64,000 nt of DNA from an uncultured Tolumonas sp. (GTDB lineage Bacteria > Pseudomonadota > Gammaproteobacteria > Enterobacterales > Aeromonadaceae), in the NCBI RefSeq assembly GCF_963676665.1, contig NZ_OY781381.1, positions 186,001 through 250,000 of the forward strand, read 5' to 3'. The stretch's first letter is position 1; the number at the start of each line of letters is the position of its first letter. The notes under the pieces were generated by a model, which was given only the letters and a program-made list of their open reading frames with translations, had not been told where the DNA came from and searched no databases. Both the position numbers and the translations under genes were made by a program. Shown here piece by piece: positions 19,839 through 29,976 of this stretch.

Positions 19839-20978
19839 CTAGTAGACTGAGTGCTTGTTCTTTTCTACAAATTGGCTGCTAACACGACCGAACATTTTGA
19901 CATAAGTCCAGATGGTGTAGCCCAACACGATAGGCACGAAAATAGCTGCGGCAAAAGTCATGACGGTCAGTGTATTTTGCGATGAGGTCGCATCCCACAT
20001 GGTCAGACTTTGTGCTGGATTCAAGCTAGATGGCATGATGAACGGGAACATTGAGAAACCCGCAGTCAGGATCACACCTGCAATCATCAGTGATGAGAAC
20101 AGGAATGCAAAGCCTGCGCGATCAAAACGTGCCGCCAGAATGGTCAGTACCGCCATGGCTAAACCCACCAATGGTGCAGCCATCATCCATGGATACTGGG
20201 AGTAATTCTGCATCCAGGCACCAGCTGAAACAGCAACGTCTTTGTTCAGCGGATTAGACGCGGCTTTCGTACCCGCAAATTTGACGATAGTGTAGCCATC
20301 GATGCCATGAGCGACCCAATAACCGGCGACAGCAAACAGTACAAATGTCAGTAACGCCGTCAGCATAACGGTTTTACGAGCACGATCTTGCAGTTGCCCT
20401 TCTGTTTTCATCATCAACCAGGTAGCGCCCTGAGTGACAAACATAAACAGACTAACCAGACCGGCCAGCAAACCAAATGGATTCAGTAACTGGAAGAAGT
20501 TGCCTTCATACGTGGTACGCATCATGGTATCAACGCTGAATGGTACACCTTGCAACAAGTTGCCAAACGCCACACCGATGACTGTTGGCGGCACAAAACC
20601 ACCGATAAACAGACACCAGTCCCAGCTGCTACGCCAGCGTGGATTTTCCAGTTTAGAGCGGTAATCAAAACCAACCGGACGGAAGTACAACGCCATCAGT
20701 GTCAGGATCATCGCAATATAAAAACCAGAAAAAGCAGTTGCATACACCATGGGCCACGCAGCAAATAAAGCGCCACCCGCTGTAATCAACCACACCTGAT
20801 TGCCATCCCAATGCGGAGCAATGGTGTTAATCATGACACGGCGTTCGGTATCCGTTTTACCCAGGATAGGCAACAGCGTACCTACCCCCATATCAAAACC
20901 GTCAGTCACGGCAAATCCAATCAGCAGCACGCCAATCAGAACCCACCAAATCAGACGCAATACTTCGTAATCAAACAT
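19839..20978 (-). CDS. cydB: Cytochrome bd ubiquinol oxidase subunit II
   Basis: CydB is the second large subunit of the high-affinity terminal oxidase. The 379 residues equal E. coli CydB in length and contain about eight TM helices, the N-terminal MFDYEVLRLIWW segment, and PHWDGNQVWLI at about 50-60, characteristic of CydB. It starts 12 bases after the cydA stop and is followed by cydX. The enzyme reduces O2 to water with ubiquinol in the inner membrane without pumping protons, typically under microaerobic conditions. Confidence 0.97.
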   Translation of the reverse strand: MFDYEVLRLIWWVLIGVLLIGFAVTDGFDMGVGTLLPILGKTDTERRVMINTIAPHWDGNQVWLITAGGALFAAWPMVYATAFSGFYIAMILTLMALYFRPVGFDYRSKLENPRWRSSWDWCLFIGGFVPPTVIGVAFGNLLQGVPFSVDTMMRTTYEGNFFQLLNPFGLLAGLVSLFMFVTQGATWLMMKTEGQLQDRARKTVMLTALLTFVLFAVAGYWVAHGIDGYTIVKFAGTKAASNPLNKDVAVSAGAWMQNYSQYPWMMAAPLVGLAMAVLTILAARFDRAGFAFLFSSLMIAGVILTAGFSMFPFIMPSSLNPAQSLTMWDATSSQNTLTVMTFAAAIFVPIVLGYTIWTYVKMFGRVSSQFVEKNKHSVY

Positions 20979-20990
20979 GATGGCTTCCTC

Positions 20991-22547
20991 TTATGCCTGC
21001 TCTGTTTCATAGAAATATTTACCTGTTTTCAAGCTGCTCGGGCCTTTGCGCGAGAACTTGACCATCAGATACATTTCAATGACCAGTAATACGGTATAGA
21101 ACGCGCAGATACCAATCATGGAAAACAGCACATCACCCGTGGATAACGTAGATGAAGAGAGATAAGTCGGTAACACTTCACCGATTGTCCATGGTTGACG
21201 ACCAATCTCAGCAACAACCCAACCTGACTCAATCGCAATCCATGGCAGTGGAAGACCCCACAAGAGTGCTTTTAGTAACCAAGTACGGTGACCGATACGA
21301 TGACGGCAGCTATCGATAAACGCCAAACCAATCAGCAGTAACATCAACACACCCGCTCCCACCATGGCGCGGAATGAGTAGAAAATTGGTGCTACTGGTG
21401 GAATAGAATCATCCGCCGCCATTTTGATCTGTGCTTCAGTGGCATCAACGATGTTAGGTGCATATGGGCTCAACAACAGGCCATAACCCAGATCAACTTT
21501 GATTTCTTTAAATTTAGCCAGATTTTCCGGTGTCTTTTCGCCAGCCTGCAGCTTCTTCATCAACGCATAAGCCTGGATACCGTTACGGATCCGTGTTTCG
21601 TTATGTGCGATTTGATCTTTCAGACCGGTAATTTCTTCCGTAATAGAACGGGTAGCGATGATGCCCGCAACATAAGGGATCTCAATAGCAAAATCGGTTT
21701 TCTGCTCTTTTTGATTTGGAATACCGAATGCAGTAAACGGAGCTGGTGCAGGATGTGTTTCCCATTGTGACTCGATCGCAGCCAGTTTCGCTTTTTGTAC
21801 TTCACCCAGACGGTAACCAGATTCATCACCCAGCACGATAACTGACAGAATTGAAGCCATACCAAAAGCGGCAGCAATAGCGAAAGAACGACGAGCAAAC
21901 GGAATGTCACGTTTTCTCAGCAGATAATATGAAGAGATACTCAGTACGAACATTGCACCACAGGTATAACCCGCTGCAACTGTGTGAACGAATTTAACCT
22001 GTGCCACCGGATTGAAAACCAGATCAGCGAAACTGACCATTTCCATACGCATGGTTTCAAAGTTAAATTCTGAACCAACCGGGAATTGCATCCAACCATT
22101 CGCAACCAAGATCCACAGAGCTGACAAGTTAGTACCTAACGCCATCAACCAAGTTGAGGTTAAATGCTGAACTTTGCTCAGACGATCCCAGCCGAAGAAG
22201 AACATACCAACAAAGGTAGATTCCAGGAAGAATGCCATCAGGCCTTCAATTGCCAGTGGTGCACCAAAAATATCACCCACATAGTGGGAGTAATATGACC
22301 AGTTAGTACCGAACTGAAACTCCATGGTCAGACCAGTGGTCACACCCAAAGCAAAGTTAATACCAAATAATTTACCCCAGAACTTGGTCATGTCCTTATA
22401 GATCGGGTTGTTGGTCATCACATACACTGATTCCATTATTGCCAGGATAAACGTCATCCCGATCGTTAATGGAACAAACAGGAAGTGATAGAGTGCTGTA
22501 GCGGCAAATTGCATCCGCGACAGATCAACCACAAGTTCATTGATCAT
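20991..22547 (-). CDS. cydA: Cytochrome bd ubiquinol oxidase subunit I
   Basis: CydA carries hemes b558, b595 and d of the bd oxidase. The 518 residues are close to E. coli CydA (522). The N-terminal heme His is in [14 protein letters not shown], the b558 His in FVHTVAAGY and the Met ligand in SFRAMVGAG. The periplasmic Q loop (about 255-385) is of the long type, including [15 protein letters not shown], and [13 protein letters not shown] follows it. A 439-base untranslated region with an FNR-like site precedes the gene, as expected for an oxygen-regulated oxidase. Confidence 0.97.
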   Translation of the reverse strand: MINELVVDLSRMQFAATALYHFLFVPLTIGMTFILAIMESVYVMTNNPIYKDMTKFWGKLFGINFALGVTTGLTMEFQFGTNWSYYSHYVGDIFGAPLAIEGLMAFFLESTFVGMFFFGWDRLSKVQHLTSTWLMALGTNLSALWILVANGWMQFPVGSEFNFETMRMEMVSFADLVFNPVAQVKFVHTVAAGYTCGAMFVLSISSYYLLRKRDIPFARRSFAIAAAFGMASILSVIVLGDESGYRLGEVQKAKLAAIESQWETHPAPAPFTAFGIPNQKEQKTDFAIEIPYVAGIIATRSITEEITGLKDQIAHNETRIRNGIQAYALMKKLQAGEKTPENLAKFKEIKVDLGYGLLLSPYAPNIVDATEAQIKMAADDSIPPVAPIFYSFRAMVGAGVLMLLLIGLAFIDSCRHRIGHRTWLLKALLWGLPLPWIAIESGWVVAEIGRQPWTIGEVLPTYLSSSTLSTGDVLFSMIGICAFYTVLLVIEMYLMVKFSRKGPSSLKTGKYFYETEQA

Positions 22548-22732
22548 GATTATTCCTCATCAATAGTGACATTGTTGGCAAACTCCGACAGCTGGAATGT
22601 GGAGTTGCTACGCTAATGTTGTATTTCCAGTAAATGTTATACTATTTGACACAAATTTGGATCATTTTTGCCATAAATGTAGTTAAAACTTGGCATTATA
22701 GCGAAATTTAAAATTTGAAAATAATTCTTATA

Positions 22733-22749
22733 TTTAACAAATTGTTAAA
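22733..22749. promoter_or_regulatory. ArcA-like palindrome upstream of cydA
   Basis: A perfect inverted repeat TTTAACAA/TTGTTAAA around a central A contains two opposed TGTTAA-type half-sites. ArcA normally uses direct repeats, so this assignment is tentative. Confidence 0.3.
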
Positions 22750-22812
22750 CAATACTAATCGTGGTTATTGTAAATCACCGGATTCACTTAAGATAATATT
22801 AAGTTCTCTTCA

Positions 22813-22826
22813 TTGATTTAACTCAA
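22813..22826. promoter_or_regulatory. FNR-like box upstream of cydA
   Basis: TTGATTTAACTCAA matches the FNR consensus TTGATNNNNATCAA at 9 of 10 defined positions. It is about 266 bases upstream of cydA, in the range where FNR and ArcA control cydAB in E. coli. Confidence 0.5.
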
Positions 22827-22986
22827 TAAACAAAGTGATTATCTAGTTCAAATCTGCGACGCTATTCTCGTATTTCTAATATTTAAACAGAATTGGTTAT
22901 TAACAATATTATAACAATTAAGAATATTATGAATTGTTGCTATTAATTCCAATAGAGAGAAAAAAATAACGACGTGGGCATCAGGC

Positions 22987-24000
22987 CTAAACCTGACGTT
23001 CTGGCGTGGTCAGACCAAAATGAAGGTAGGCTCTTGGTGTGGCAATACGGCCACGCGGGGTGCGCTGTAAAAAGCCCTGTTGAATCAGATAAGGCTCGAG
23101 TACATCTTCAATCGTTTCTTTTTCTTCACCGATCGCTGCGGCCAAGTTTTCAACCCCCACCGGACCACCTAAGAACTTATCGATGATCGCCAGCAACAGT
23201 TTGCGATCCATATAATCAAAACCGGCGTTATCGACATCGAGCATATCCAGCGCTTGAGCGGCAATATTATCGGAGATATGGCCATTGGCACGGATCTCGG
23301 CAAAATCGCGCACCCGACGCAACAGACGGTTGGCAATACGCGGTGTGCCGCGTGCACGTTTAGCGATTTCGAACGCACCTTGCTTATCTAATGATAAACC
23401 CAGCACATCGGCACTGCGGCCCACGATATGCGCCAGATCTTCCACCTTATAAAATTCAAGGCGTTGCACGATGCCAAAACGATCCCGTAGCGGCGATGTC
23501 AGCGAACCCGCACGGGTAGTTGCACCAATCAGCGTAAACGGAGGCAATTCTAATTTGATCGAGCGCGCTGCGGGCCCCTCGCCGATCATGATATCCAGCT
23601 GATAATCTTCCATCGCCGGATAGAGCACCTCTTCGACCACGGGGCTTAATCGATGGATTTCATCGATAAACAGCACATCGTGCGGTTCAAGATTAGTCAG
23701 TAAGGCCGCCAGATCGCCGGCTCGCTCTAATACTGGGCCGGAGGTGGTTTTGATATTCACCCCCATTTCATTGGCAATAATATTGGCCAAGGTAGTTTTG
23801 CCTAACCCTGGCGGGCCAAAGATCAACACATGATCGAGCGCCTCGCTACGACGACGAGCAGCTTCGATGAAGATCTCCATCTGTGAGCGCACCTGATCCT
23901 GCCCCTGATAATCAGCGAGCAGTTTAGGCCGGATCGCACGATCCAGTTGGTCATCTTCGGTGATTGCATCAGGAGCAATCAGGCGGTCGGCTTCAATCAT
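22987..24000 (-). CDS. ruvB: Holliday junction branch migration ATPase RuvB
   Basis: RuvB is the hexameric AAA+ motor that drives branch migration at Holliday junctions bound by RuvA. From the ATG at 24000 (MIEADRL, the family N-terminus) it has 337 residues. Walker [11 protein letters not shown], Walker [10 protein letters not shown], the sensor/arginine-finger segment TSPLRDRFG and the C-terminal winged helix (FLQRTPRGR) are all present. A 17-codon upstream extension to 24051 would run into ruvA and is rejected. It follows ruvA by 16 bases and is the last gene of the SOS-linked ruvAB unit. Confidence 0.96.
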   Translation of the reverse strand: MIEADRLIAPDAITEDDQLDRAIRPKLLADYQGQDQVRSQMEIFIEAARRRSEALDHVLIFGPPGLGKTTLANIIANEMGVNIKTTSGPVLERAGDLAALLTNLEPHDVLFIDEIHRLSPVVEEVLYPAMEDYQLDIMIGEGPAARSIKLELPPFTLIGATTRAGSLTSPLRDRFGIVQRLEFYKVEDLAHIVGRSADVLGLSLDKQGAFEIAKRARGTPRIANRLLRRVRDFAEIRANGHISDNIAAQALDMLDVDNAGFDYMDRKLLLAIIDKFLGGPVGVENLAAAIGEEKETIEDVLEPYLIQQGFLQRTPRGRIATPRAYLHFGLTTPERQV

Positions 24001-24016
24001 GATCTCATCGCTTCCG

Positions 24017-24637
24017 TTACAACATAGCTCGCAGTGCTTCACGAATGACATTTTCGACTGTCATCTCAGGTTTCATTACTTTACTCACTACCAGACTAGC
24101 CTGCTGTGGTTTATAACCCAAAGACAACAAGGCAGCGACAGCTTCCGATTCGACGGTATCAGCTGGTGCCGCAGCCGTAGCATTGTCTGTAGGCGCAGCA
24201 TCGGTATAAGGGGTAAACAGATCATGGCCATTCCACCCCTTGAGACGATCTTTCATTTCCACGATCAGACGTTCTGCGGTTTTTTTACCAACACCCGGTA
24301 GTTTCACCAGTGACGAGACATCTTCGCGTTCAACACAGGCGACAAACTGGGTAGCTGACATGCCGGACATGATCGCCAGCGCCAGTTTCGGACCGACGCC
24401 ATTGGCTTTCAGTAATTCACGAAACAGCATGCGCTCTTGGCGGGTATTAAAACCATACAGCAGCTGCGCATCTTCGCGCACCACAAAATGGGTGATGATG
24501 GTGGCTTCCTGCCCGATCGCAGGTAGCTCATAGAAGCAAGTCATCGGCAATTGGAGTTCATAACCCACGCCGCCAACATCCAGCAGAATTTCCGGTGGGG
24601 ATTTCTCGATAATGATGCCATGCAGTCTGCCGATCAC
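24017..24637 (-). CDS. ruvA: Holliday junction DNA helicase subunit RuvA
   Basis: RuvA binds the four-way junction as a tetramer and loads RuvB. The 206 residues (E. coli 203) show the N-terminal OB domain starting [12 protein letters not shown], two helix-hairpin-helix motifs ([13 protein letters not shown] and [15 protein letters not shown]), an acidic linker and the C-terminal RuvB-binding domain ([11 protein letters not shown]). The start is GTG at 24637 with AAGGAG upstream, as in E. coli. A perfect LexA-type palindrome lies in the gap to ruvC. Confidence 0.97.
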   Translation of the reverse strand: MIGRLHGIIIEKSPPEILLDVGGVGYELQLPMTCFYELPAIGQEATIITHFVVREDAQLLYGFNTRQERMLFRELLKANGVGPKLALAIMSGMSATQFVACVEREDVSSLVKLPGVGKKTAERLIVEMKDRLKGWNGHDLFTPYTDAAPTDNATAAAPADTVESEAVAALLSLGYKPQQASLVVSKVMKPEMTVENVIREALRAML

Positions 24638-24680
24638 GCGCTTGCTCCTTCGATATAATTATCGCGCTAGCATAATAAAT

Positions 24681-24700
24681 AACTGGATGAACATCCAGTT
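24681..24700. promoter_or_regulatory. LexA/SOS box upstream of ruvA
   Basis: The 20-base perfect palindrome AACTGGATGAACATCCAGTT has the LexA layout CTG-N10-CAG. Its ends (CTGGAT...ATCCAG) match those of the known E. coli ruvA operator. It lies 44 bases before the ruvA start and 11 bases after the ruvC stop; it could also act as the ruvC hairpin. Confidence 0.75.
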
Positions 24701-24710
24701 ATTCGGTGGA

Positions 24711-25232
24711 TTATCGCAGGCGCCCGCGCACAGTGCCCTGCACTTTACCCGCCATCCGCAGTAATGTGTGTTGGGTGTGCGTATGGCACAAGGCGACCGC
24801 CAGTGCGTCCGCCGCATCCGCCTGCGGGCAGGCCGGCAATTTCAGTAACTGCTTGACCATGTGCTGCACCTGCTCTTTATCGGCAGCACCAGTGCCAACG
24901 ACCGATTGTTTTACCTGACGAGCAGAATATTCAGCGACCGGTAAACCCGCATTGACAGCCGCGACAATCGCACTGCCCCTCGCCTGCCCCAGCTTTAAGG
25001 CCGAATCAGGGTTTTTCGCCATAAAGACCTGCTCGATAGCAAACAGATCGGGCTTGAATTGCAGAATGATTTCGCTGATCCCATCGTAAATTTGTTTCAA
25101 TTTACCCGACAGTTGTTCGCCACTGGTACGAATGCAACCAGAGCCAAGGTATTCCACCTTGCCAGCCTGTTGCCGGATCACGCCATAACCCGTAATACGC
25201 GACCCCGGATCAATACCCAGAATAATGGTCAT
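24711..25232 (-). CDS. ruvC: Crossover junction endodeoxyribonuclease RuvC
   Basis: RuvC resolves Holliday junctions by paired nicks. The 173 residues equal the E. coli length. The acidic catalytic residues are in [12 protein letters not shown] (Asp7), [10 protein letters not shown] (Glu66 region) and [13 protein letters not shown] (two Asp near 138-141), as in the RNase H-like fold of the family. Downstream of yebC by 128 bases, with a terminator between, and upstream of the SOS box for ruvAB, as in E. coli. Confidence 0.97.
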   Translation of the reverse strand: MTIILGIDPGSRITGYGVIRQQAGKVEYLGSGCIRTSGEQLSGKLKQIYDGISEIILQFKPDLFAIEQVFMAKNPDSALKLGQARGSAIVAAVNAGLPVAEYSARQVKQSVVGTGAADKEQVQHMVKQLLKLPACPQADAADALAVALCHTHTQHTLLRMAGKVQGTVRGRLR

Positions 25233-25313
25233 AACAATACTTATGAAAATGAAGAAAGAAACAGCCGCAGCCTAACACGGCAGGAAAAAACTGCGATAAC
25301 AAAAACTGTGTGG

Positions 25314-25342
25314 ATAAAAAAAGGAGCCGAAGCTCCCTTTAT
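25314..25342 (-). terminator. Intrinsic terminator after yebC
   Basis: On the minus strand GGAGC-TTCG-GCTCC is followed by TTTTTTTATCC. It lies 19 bases after the yebC stop codon and separates yebC from ruvC. Confidence 0.85.
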
Positions 25343-25360
25343 CAAACTAATGCAGGATTA

Positions 25361-26104
25361 TTATTCCAGCGTGGCAGCGACTTCATCAGAAATAGTACCG
25401 TTGTGATAAACCTCTTGGACGTCGTCCAGATCTTCCAGCATGTCGATCAAACGCAACAGCTTTGGAGCATCATCGGCAGTCAGTTCTACTTCGGTGCTAG
25501 GGATCATACTGACATTGGCATTGTCTGGTTTGAAACCAGCAGCTTCTAATGCATCCAATACAGTACCAAAATCAAATGGCGAGGTATAAACGTCGATAGA
25601 ACCATCATCGTTGGTTTCAACGTCGTCAGCACCCGCTTCCAACGCTGCTTCCATCAAGGCATCTTCGTCTGCGTCGGTGAAAGAGAGAATGCCTTTTTTG
25701 GTAAACAGATAGGCTACCGAGCCATCAGTACCCAACGCACCGCCGCTCTTACTGAAGGCATGACGCACACCTGCAACAGTACGGTTGCGGTTGTCGGTCA
25801 TACATTCAACCATCACCGCAGTGCCAGCCGGGCCGTAACCTTCATACACCAGAGTTTCTAATTCAACGCCGTCATCACCACCAGCACCACGTTTGATCGC
25901 ACGATCCACAGTGTCGCGAGTCATGTTGATTGACAATGCTGCAGCAACAGCCGCACGCAAACGAGGGTTAGAACCGCCATCTGGGCCACCCAGACGGGCT
26001 GCCGTGGTAATTTCACGGATCATTTTAGTAAACATTTTACCGCGTTTCGCATCTTGTGCTGCTTTGCGGTGTTTAATGTTGGCCCACTTACTGTGACCTG
26101 CCAT
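25361..26104 (-). CDS. yebC: YebC/PmpR family protein
   Basis: YebC-family proteins are described as transcriptional regulators and, for some members, as translation factors that relieve ribosome stalling at polyproline. From the ATG at 26104 ([14 protein letters not shown], the family signature) it has 247 residues (E. coli 246). The three-domain architecture is intact, with [14 protein letters not shown] near residues 45-60 and an acidic C-terminal half. An upstream in-frame extension to 26185 lies in the structured aspS-yebC spacer and is not conserved. It keeps the ruvC neighbourhood, but nudB is missing between it and aspS. Confidence 0.95.
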   Translation of the reverse strand: MAGHSKWANIKHRKAAQDAKRGKMFTKMIREITTAARLGGPDGGSNPRLRAAVAAALSINMTRDTVDRAIKRGAGGDDGVELETLVYEGYGPAGTAVMVECMTDNRNRTVAGVRHAFSKSGGALGTDGSVAYLFTKKGILSFTDADEDALMEAALEAGADDVETNDDGSIDVYTSPFDFGTVLDALEAAGFKPDNANVSMIPSTEVELTADDAPKLLRLIDMLEDLDDVQEVYHNGTISDEVAATLE

Positions 26105-26152
26105 AACTCTCTCCCGATAAAAATTAACGCTGAATTTATCAGCTAAAATCAG

Positions 26153-26202
26153 CGGGTAACGTGGTGACAGTAGCATTCCCGTCACAAAAGCCGCGTTACC
26201 CG
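26153..26202. repeat. Long nested inverted repeat between aspS and yebC
   Basis: Outer arms CGGGTAACG (26153-26161) and CGTTACCCG (26194-26202) are perfect 9-bp complements. Inside them GTGAC (26164-26168) and GTCAC (26181-26185) form a second stem. There is no U-tract in the aspS direction. This could be an mRNA processing or attenuation structure, or a protein-binding palindrome; function unknown. Confidence 0.6.
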
Positions 26203-26214
26203 AAAAACAAAAAC

Positions 26215-27981
26215 TTATTCGGCGGCTTTCACCGTGGTTTGAATAGCCAGCTCACCCAGTTGTTGCTGGTTCGCAAAACTTGGTGCATCCGTCATCAAAC
26301 AGGCAGCAGCGGTGGTTTTCGGGAACGCAATTACGTCACGAATGTTGTCGCTGCCAATTAACAGCATGGTCAGACGATCGAGACCAAAAGCCAGACCCGC
26401 ATGCGGTGGCGTACCGAATTTCAGTGCATCAAGCAGGAAGCCGAATTTCTCTTTTTGTTCAGCCTCACTGATACCGATGGCACGGAACACCGTCTGTTGC
26501 ATGTCATTACGGTGAATACGCACTGAACCACCACCTACTTCGTAGCCGTTGATCACCATGTCGTAGGCGTTCGCGTAAGCAGCCAATGGGTCAGCTTCCA
26601 GCTGGGCTGGCGTGAAATCTTTCGGTGCGGTGAATGGGTGATGCATAGCAGTCACGCCACCTTCGCCGTCTTCTTCAAACATTGGGAAATCAACCACCCA
26701 CAATGGTTTCCAGCAGTTTTCCACCAGATCCAGATCGCGACCCAGTTTCAGGCGCAGTGCGCCGATGGCGTCACACACCACTTTTTTGCTATCCGCACCG
26801 AAGAAGATGATATCGCCGTCTTGTGCGCCAGTGCGGCTCAGAATTTCACGCACGATCTCGTCGTTCAGGAATTTAGCGACTGGGGATTGCACTCCTTCCA
26901 GACCGTTAGCAGCCTGATTGACCTTCATCCATGCCAAACCTTTCGCGCCATAAATAGCCACAAACTGGGTGTATTCGTCGATCTGTTTACGTGACAACTG
27001 CGCACCGCCCGGTACACGCAGTGCAGCCACACGGCCTTTCGGATCATTGGCTGGACCAGCAAACACCGCAAACGCCACTTCTTTCAGCAAGTCAGCGACA
27101 TCGACCATTTCCATTGGGTTACGCAGATCAGGTTTATCAGAACCGTAGCGGCGCATCGCTTCGTCAAAGGTCATGATGGGGAACTGGCCCAAATCAACAC
27201 CAATGATGTTCTGCCACAGACCACGGATCATATTTTCCATCAGTTCACGTACTTGATCGGCATTCAGGAAGGAAGTTTCCACATCGATCTGAGTGAATTC
27301 TGGCTGACGGTCGGCACGCAGATCTTCATCACGGAAGCATTTCACGATCTGATAGTAGCGATCAAAACCCGACATCATCAGCAGTTGTTTGAACAGCTGT
27401 GGTGATTGTGGCAGTGCGTAGAATTTGCCTTTATGCACACGGCTTGGCACCAGATAGTCACGCGCACCTTCCGGTGTCGCTTTGGTCAGCATTGGCGTTT
27501 CGATATCGAGGAAACCCTGCTCATCCATATACCGGCGCACGAAGCTGGTGATGCGCGCACGCGTTTTCAGTGACGCGGCCATTTCCGGGCGACGCAGATC
27601 CAGATAGCGGTATTTCAGACGCTGTTCTTCGGTGTTGGTCTGGTTGAAATCCAGTGGTAACGCTTCGGAGCGGTTGATGATCTCTAAACCATGCGCGAAC
27701 ACTTCGACTTCACCCGTCGCCATATCTTTGTTGATCTGGCTTTCCGGGCGCGCGCGTACTGTACCAGTGACACGAATACAGAATTCATTACGCAGTTCTG
27801 ATGCCAGTGCGAATGCTTCCGGTTGGTCTGGGTCGAAAAACACCTGAATGATGCCTTCGCGGTCACGCATGTCGATAAAAATCAGCCCGCCCAAATCGCG
27901 ACGGCGATGAACCCAACCACACAGGGTTACAGTCTGATCGACATGGCTACTTGTCACCTGACCACAGTAAATGCTACGCAT
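26215..27981 (-). CDS. aspS: Aspartate--tRNA ligase
   Basis: AspS charges tRNA-Asp. The 588 residues (E. coli 590) contain the N-terminal OB anticodon-binding domain (about 1-105, with [15 protein letters not shown]), the class II core with motif 2 in [18 protein letters not shown], the bacterial GAD insertion (about 285-420) and motif 3 [12 protein letters not shown] near 530-545. The ATG at 27981 is used. A perfect 8-bp palindrome lies 25 bases upstream, and the small zinc-ribbon gene precedes it in the same direction, as in many gammaproteobacteria. Confidence 0.97.
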   Translation of the reverse strand: MRSIYCGQVTSSHVDQTVTLCGWVHRRRDLGGLIFIDMRDREGIIQVFFDPDQPEAFALASELRNEFCIRVTGTVRARPESQINKDMATGEVEVFAHGLEIINRSEALPLDFNQTNTEEQRLKYRYLDLRRPEMAASLKTRARITSFVRRYMDEQGFLDIETPMLTKATPEGARDYLVPSRVHKGKFYALPQSPQLFKQLLMMSGFDRYYQIVKCFRDEDLRADRQPEFTQIDVETSFLNADQVRELMENMIRGLWQNIIGVDLGQFPIMTFDEAMRRYGSDKPDLRNPMEMVDVADLLKEVAFAVFAGPANDPKGRVAALRVPGGAQLSRKQIDEYTQFVAIYGAKGLAWMKVNQAANGLEGVQSPVAKFLNDEIVREILSRTGAQDGDIIFFGADSKKVVCDAIGALRLKLGRDLDLVENCWKPLWVVDFPMFEEDGEGGVTAMHHPFTAPKDFTPAQLEADPLAAYANAYDMVINGYEVGGGSVRIHRNDMQQTVFRAIGISEAEQKEKFGFLLDALKFGTPPHAGLAFGLDRLTMLLIGSDNIRDVIAFPKTTAAACLMTDAPSFANQQQLGELAIQTTVKAAE

Positions 27982-28005
27982 GATTTATTCCTTTACTGAA
28001 TTTAT

Positions 28006-28025
28006 ATCTCCGGCATTCCGGAGAT
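28006..28025. repeat. Palindrome in the aspS leader
   Basis: ATCTCCGG-CATT-CCGGAGAT, a perfect 8-bp stem with a 4-nt loop and no U-tract, lies between the zinc-ribbon gene stop and the aspS start. It may limit read-through into aspS or act in its leader. Confidence 0.5.
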
Positions 28026-28033
28026 TCATTTAA

Positions 28034-28288
28034 TTATTCGCCAGCAGCCGGACAGCTCGCGCATCCGCCTTGTGCTGAGTCGCAACTTGCCAGATTCTTT
28101 TTCGTGCCGGTTTTGAAATCTGTTTCATACCAGCCACCGCCTTTCAGGCGAAATCCGGGTGCGGACAGCAGTTTTTTCAGTGCGGCCTGAGAGCAAGCCG
28201 GACAATCCACCAGCGGCGCATCAGACATTTTCTGCAATTTCGCAAGCTGATGACCACAATGAGTACACTCGTACTGATACATTGGCAT
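28034..28288 (-). CDS. FmdB-type zinc-ribbon protein
   Basis: An 84-residue protein of the FmdB/CxxC_CxxC_SSSS family: MPMYQYECTHCGH at the N-terminus and a second pair DCPAC about 20 residues later form a zinc ribbon (residues 1-42). A GFRLKGGGWYETDF segment follows, typical of the family, then a Cys/Ser-rich tail with three more Cys. The molecular role is unsettled; the name comes from a putative regulator of formamidase. The ATG at 28288 is preferred over a start nine codons upstream. It is encoded directly before aspS, a linkage common in proteobacteria, which suggests co-transcription. Confidence 0.88.
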   Translation of the reverse strand: MPMYQYECTHCGHQLAKLQKMSDAPLVDCPACSQAALKKLLSAPGFRLKGGGWYETDFKTGTKKNLASCDSAQGGCASCPAAGE

Positions 28289-28407
28289 AATGCTAAACCT
28301 ACGATTGATCCACAAAAGACCGGGTATTATAGAGGAAAGTCGGCGCGCTGATAACTAGCCGAAGCAGGGATTCCCATGCTTGATTGACAGGAAAGATGTG
28401 AATTCTG

Positions 28408-28443
28408 GTCAGGTTAAAGCTGCAAATATAGTCAGTACCTGAC
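28408..28443. repeat. Inverted repeat upstream of miaB
   Basis: GTCAGGT (28408-28414) and ACCTGAC (28437-28443) are perfect complements separated by 22 bases, in the 206-base divergent region before miaB. A candidate operator or leader hairpin; nothing else supports it. Confidence 0.3.
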
Positions 28444-28494
28444 TAACCAAGTAGAATACTGCGTCTTTGTTAATAGTGAGTCAGCTAACAATCC

Positions 28495-29925
28495 ATGAGC
28501 AAGAAACTGCATATCAAAACCTGGGGCTGCCAGATGAACGAGTATGACTCGGCCAAAATGGTAGATTTGTTGACCAGTTCACTGGGTTATGAAACCACCG
28601 AGCTTCCGGAAGAAGCTGACCTGCTGGTATTGAATACCTGTTCTATTCGCGAAAAAGCGCAAGAAAAACTGTTCCACCAGTTAGGACGCTGGAAAGAGCT
28701 GAAAAAGAAAAATCCTGAGCTGGTGATCGCTGTCGGCGGTTGCGTAGCATCGCAAGAAGGCAAAGCGATCCGTTCGCGCGCGCCGAATGTTGATGTGGTG
28801 TTTGGCCCACAAACCCTGCACCGCCTGCCCAACATGATCAAACAGGTAAAAGCCGGTCATGGTGCTCAGGTCGACGTGTCATTCCCGGAGATCGAGAAAT
28901 TCGACAACCTGCCAGAGCCGCGAGCCGAAGGCCCGACCGCGTATGTTTCCATCATGGAAGGTTGTTCTAAATATTGTACTTACTGCGTGGTGCCATATAC
29001 CCGTGGTGAGGAAGTCAGCCGCCCGTTAGATGATGTGCTGTATGAAATTGCACAACTGGCAGAACAAGGCGTGCGTGAAGTGAATCTGTTGGGGCAAAAC
29101 GTGAACGCCTATCGGGGTGCCAATCACGATGGCACTATTTGCAGCTTTGCCCAGTTGCTGCGTATGGTTGCCGCGATTGATGGCATCGACCGTATTCGTT
29201 ACACCACCAGCCACCCGATTGAATTTACCGACGACATTATTGAAGTCTATCAAGACACGCCAGAGCTGGTGAGTTTCCTGCATCTGCCAGTACAAAGTGG
29301 TTCAGACAAGATCCTGTCGATGATGAAACGCCCGCATACCGCGTTGGAATACAAATCAAAGATCCGCAAGCTGAAAGCCGTGCGCCCGGATATTCTGATC
29401 AGTTCTGACTTTATCGTAGGTTTCCCCGGTGAAACCGATGACGATTTCGCCAAAACCATGAAACTGATTGAAGAAGTGCAGTTCGACACCAGCTACAGCT
29501 TCATCTTCAGCGCACGCCCGGGTACACCGGCTGCGGATATGCCTGACGATACGCCGCTGGATGTAAAAAAAGAGCGTCTGTATCACTTGCAGCAAACTAT
29601 CAATAATCAGGCGATGTTATACAGCCGCCAGATGCACGATTCCATTCAGCGCATTCTGGTGGAAGGCCCATCCAGCCAGAACATCATGGAACTGCGCGGC
29701 CGCACCGAAAATAACCGCGTGGTGAATTTTGAAGGTGATGCCCGTCTGATTGGTCAGTTTGTCGATGTGCGTATCACCGAAGCGCGTCCGCATTCACTGC
29801 GTGGTGAGATAGTTCGCACCGAAGCTGAGATGGATCTGCGCCATCAAATCAAGCCAGCGGAGATTTTAAGTCGCCGCCCCGATGGGGTTGCCGATGAATT
29901 GGGTGTTGCCCAGTTCCGCCCATAA
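28495..29925 (+). CDS. miaB: tRNA-2-methylthio-N6-dimethylallyladenosine synthase MiaB
   Basis: MiaB is a radical-SAM methylthiotransferase that converts i6A37 to ms2i6A37 in tRNAs reading UNN codons. The 476 residues (E. coli 474) have the N-terminal UPF0004 domain with auxiliary cluster ligands Cys12, Cys49 and Cys83, the radical-SAM motif at Cys157/161/164 (GCSKYCTYC), and a C-terminal TRAM domain (about 378-441). All six cysteines are at the E. coli positions. It heads the miaB-ybeZ-ybeY-corC-lnt cluster, although a hairpin follows it. Confidence 0.98.
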   Translation: MSKKLHIKTWGCQMNEYDSAKMVDLLTSSLGYETTELPEEADLLVLNTCSIREKAQEKLFHQLGRWKELKKKNPELVIAVGGCVASQEGKAIRSRAPNVDVVFGPQTLHRLPNMIKQVKAGHGAQVDVSFPEIEKFDNLPEPRAEGPTAYVSIMEGCSKYCTYCVVPYTRGEEVSRPLDDVLYEIAQLAEQGVREVNLLGQNVNAYRGANHDGTICSFAQLLRMVAAIDGIDRIRYTTSHPIEFTDDIIEVYQDTPELVSFLHLPVQSGSDKILSMMKRPHTALEYKSKIRKLKAVRPDILISSDFIVGFPGETDDDFAKTMKLIEEVQFDTSYSFIFSARPGTPAADMPDDTPLDVKKERLYHLQQTINNQAMLYSRQMHDSIQRILVEGPSSQNIMELRGRTENNRVVNFEGDARLIGQFVDVRITEARPHSLRGEIVRTEAEMDLRHQIKPAEILSRRPDGVADELGVAQFRP

Positions 29926-29937
29926 TTACTGATTTCT

Positions 29938-29961
29938 GGCCGTCGTATGACGGCCTGTTTT
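29938..29961 (+). terminator. Terminator or attenuator hairpin after miaB
   Basis: GGCCGTC-GTAT-GACGGCC forms a perfect 7-bp stem followed by TGTTTTA, 13 bases after the miaB stop. An ATG (29947) that opens the next frame sits in its loop, which argues against that ATG as the ybeZ start. Confidence 0.75.
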
Positions 29962-29976
29962 ATAACGAGGAATACC

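Larger units (their letters stand above)
22548..22986. other. cydA upstream regulatory region
   Basis: This 439-base, very A/T-rich stretch lies between cydA and the 3' end of ruvB. It holds an FNR-like site (22813-22826), a perfect 17-base palindrome TTTAACAA-A-TTGTTAAA (22733-22749) resembling ArcA half-sites, and several TATAAT-like hexamers. I see no open reading frame. Long upstream regions with several promoters are known for cydA in E. coli. Confidence 0.55.

Noticed and set aside
26105-26185. N-terminal extension of yebC into the spacer
   Set aside because: The family N-terminus [11 protein letters not shown] begins at 26104; the extra residues have no homology and overlap the hairpin region.
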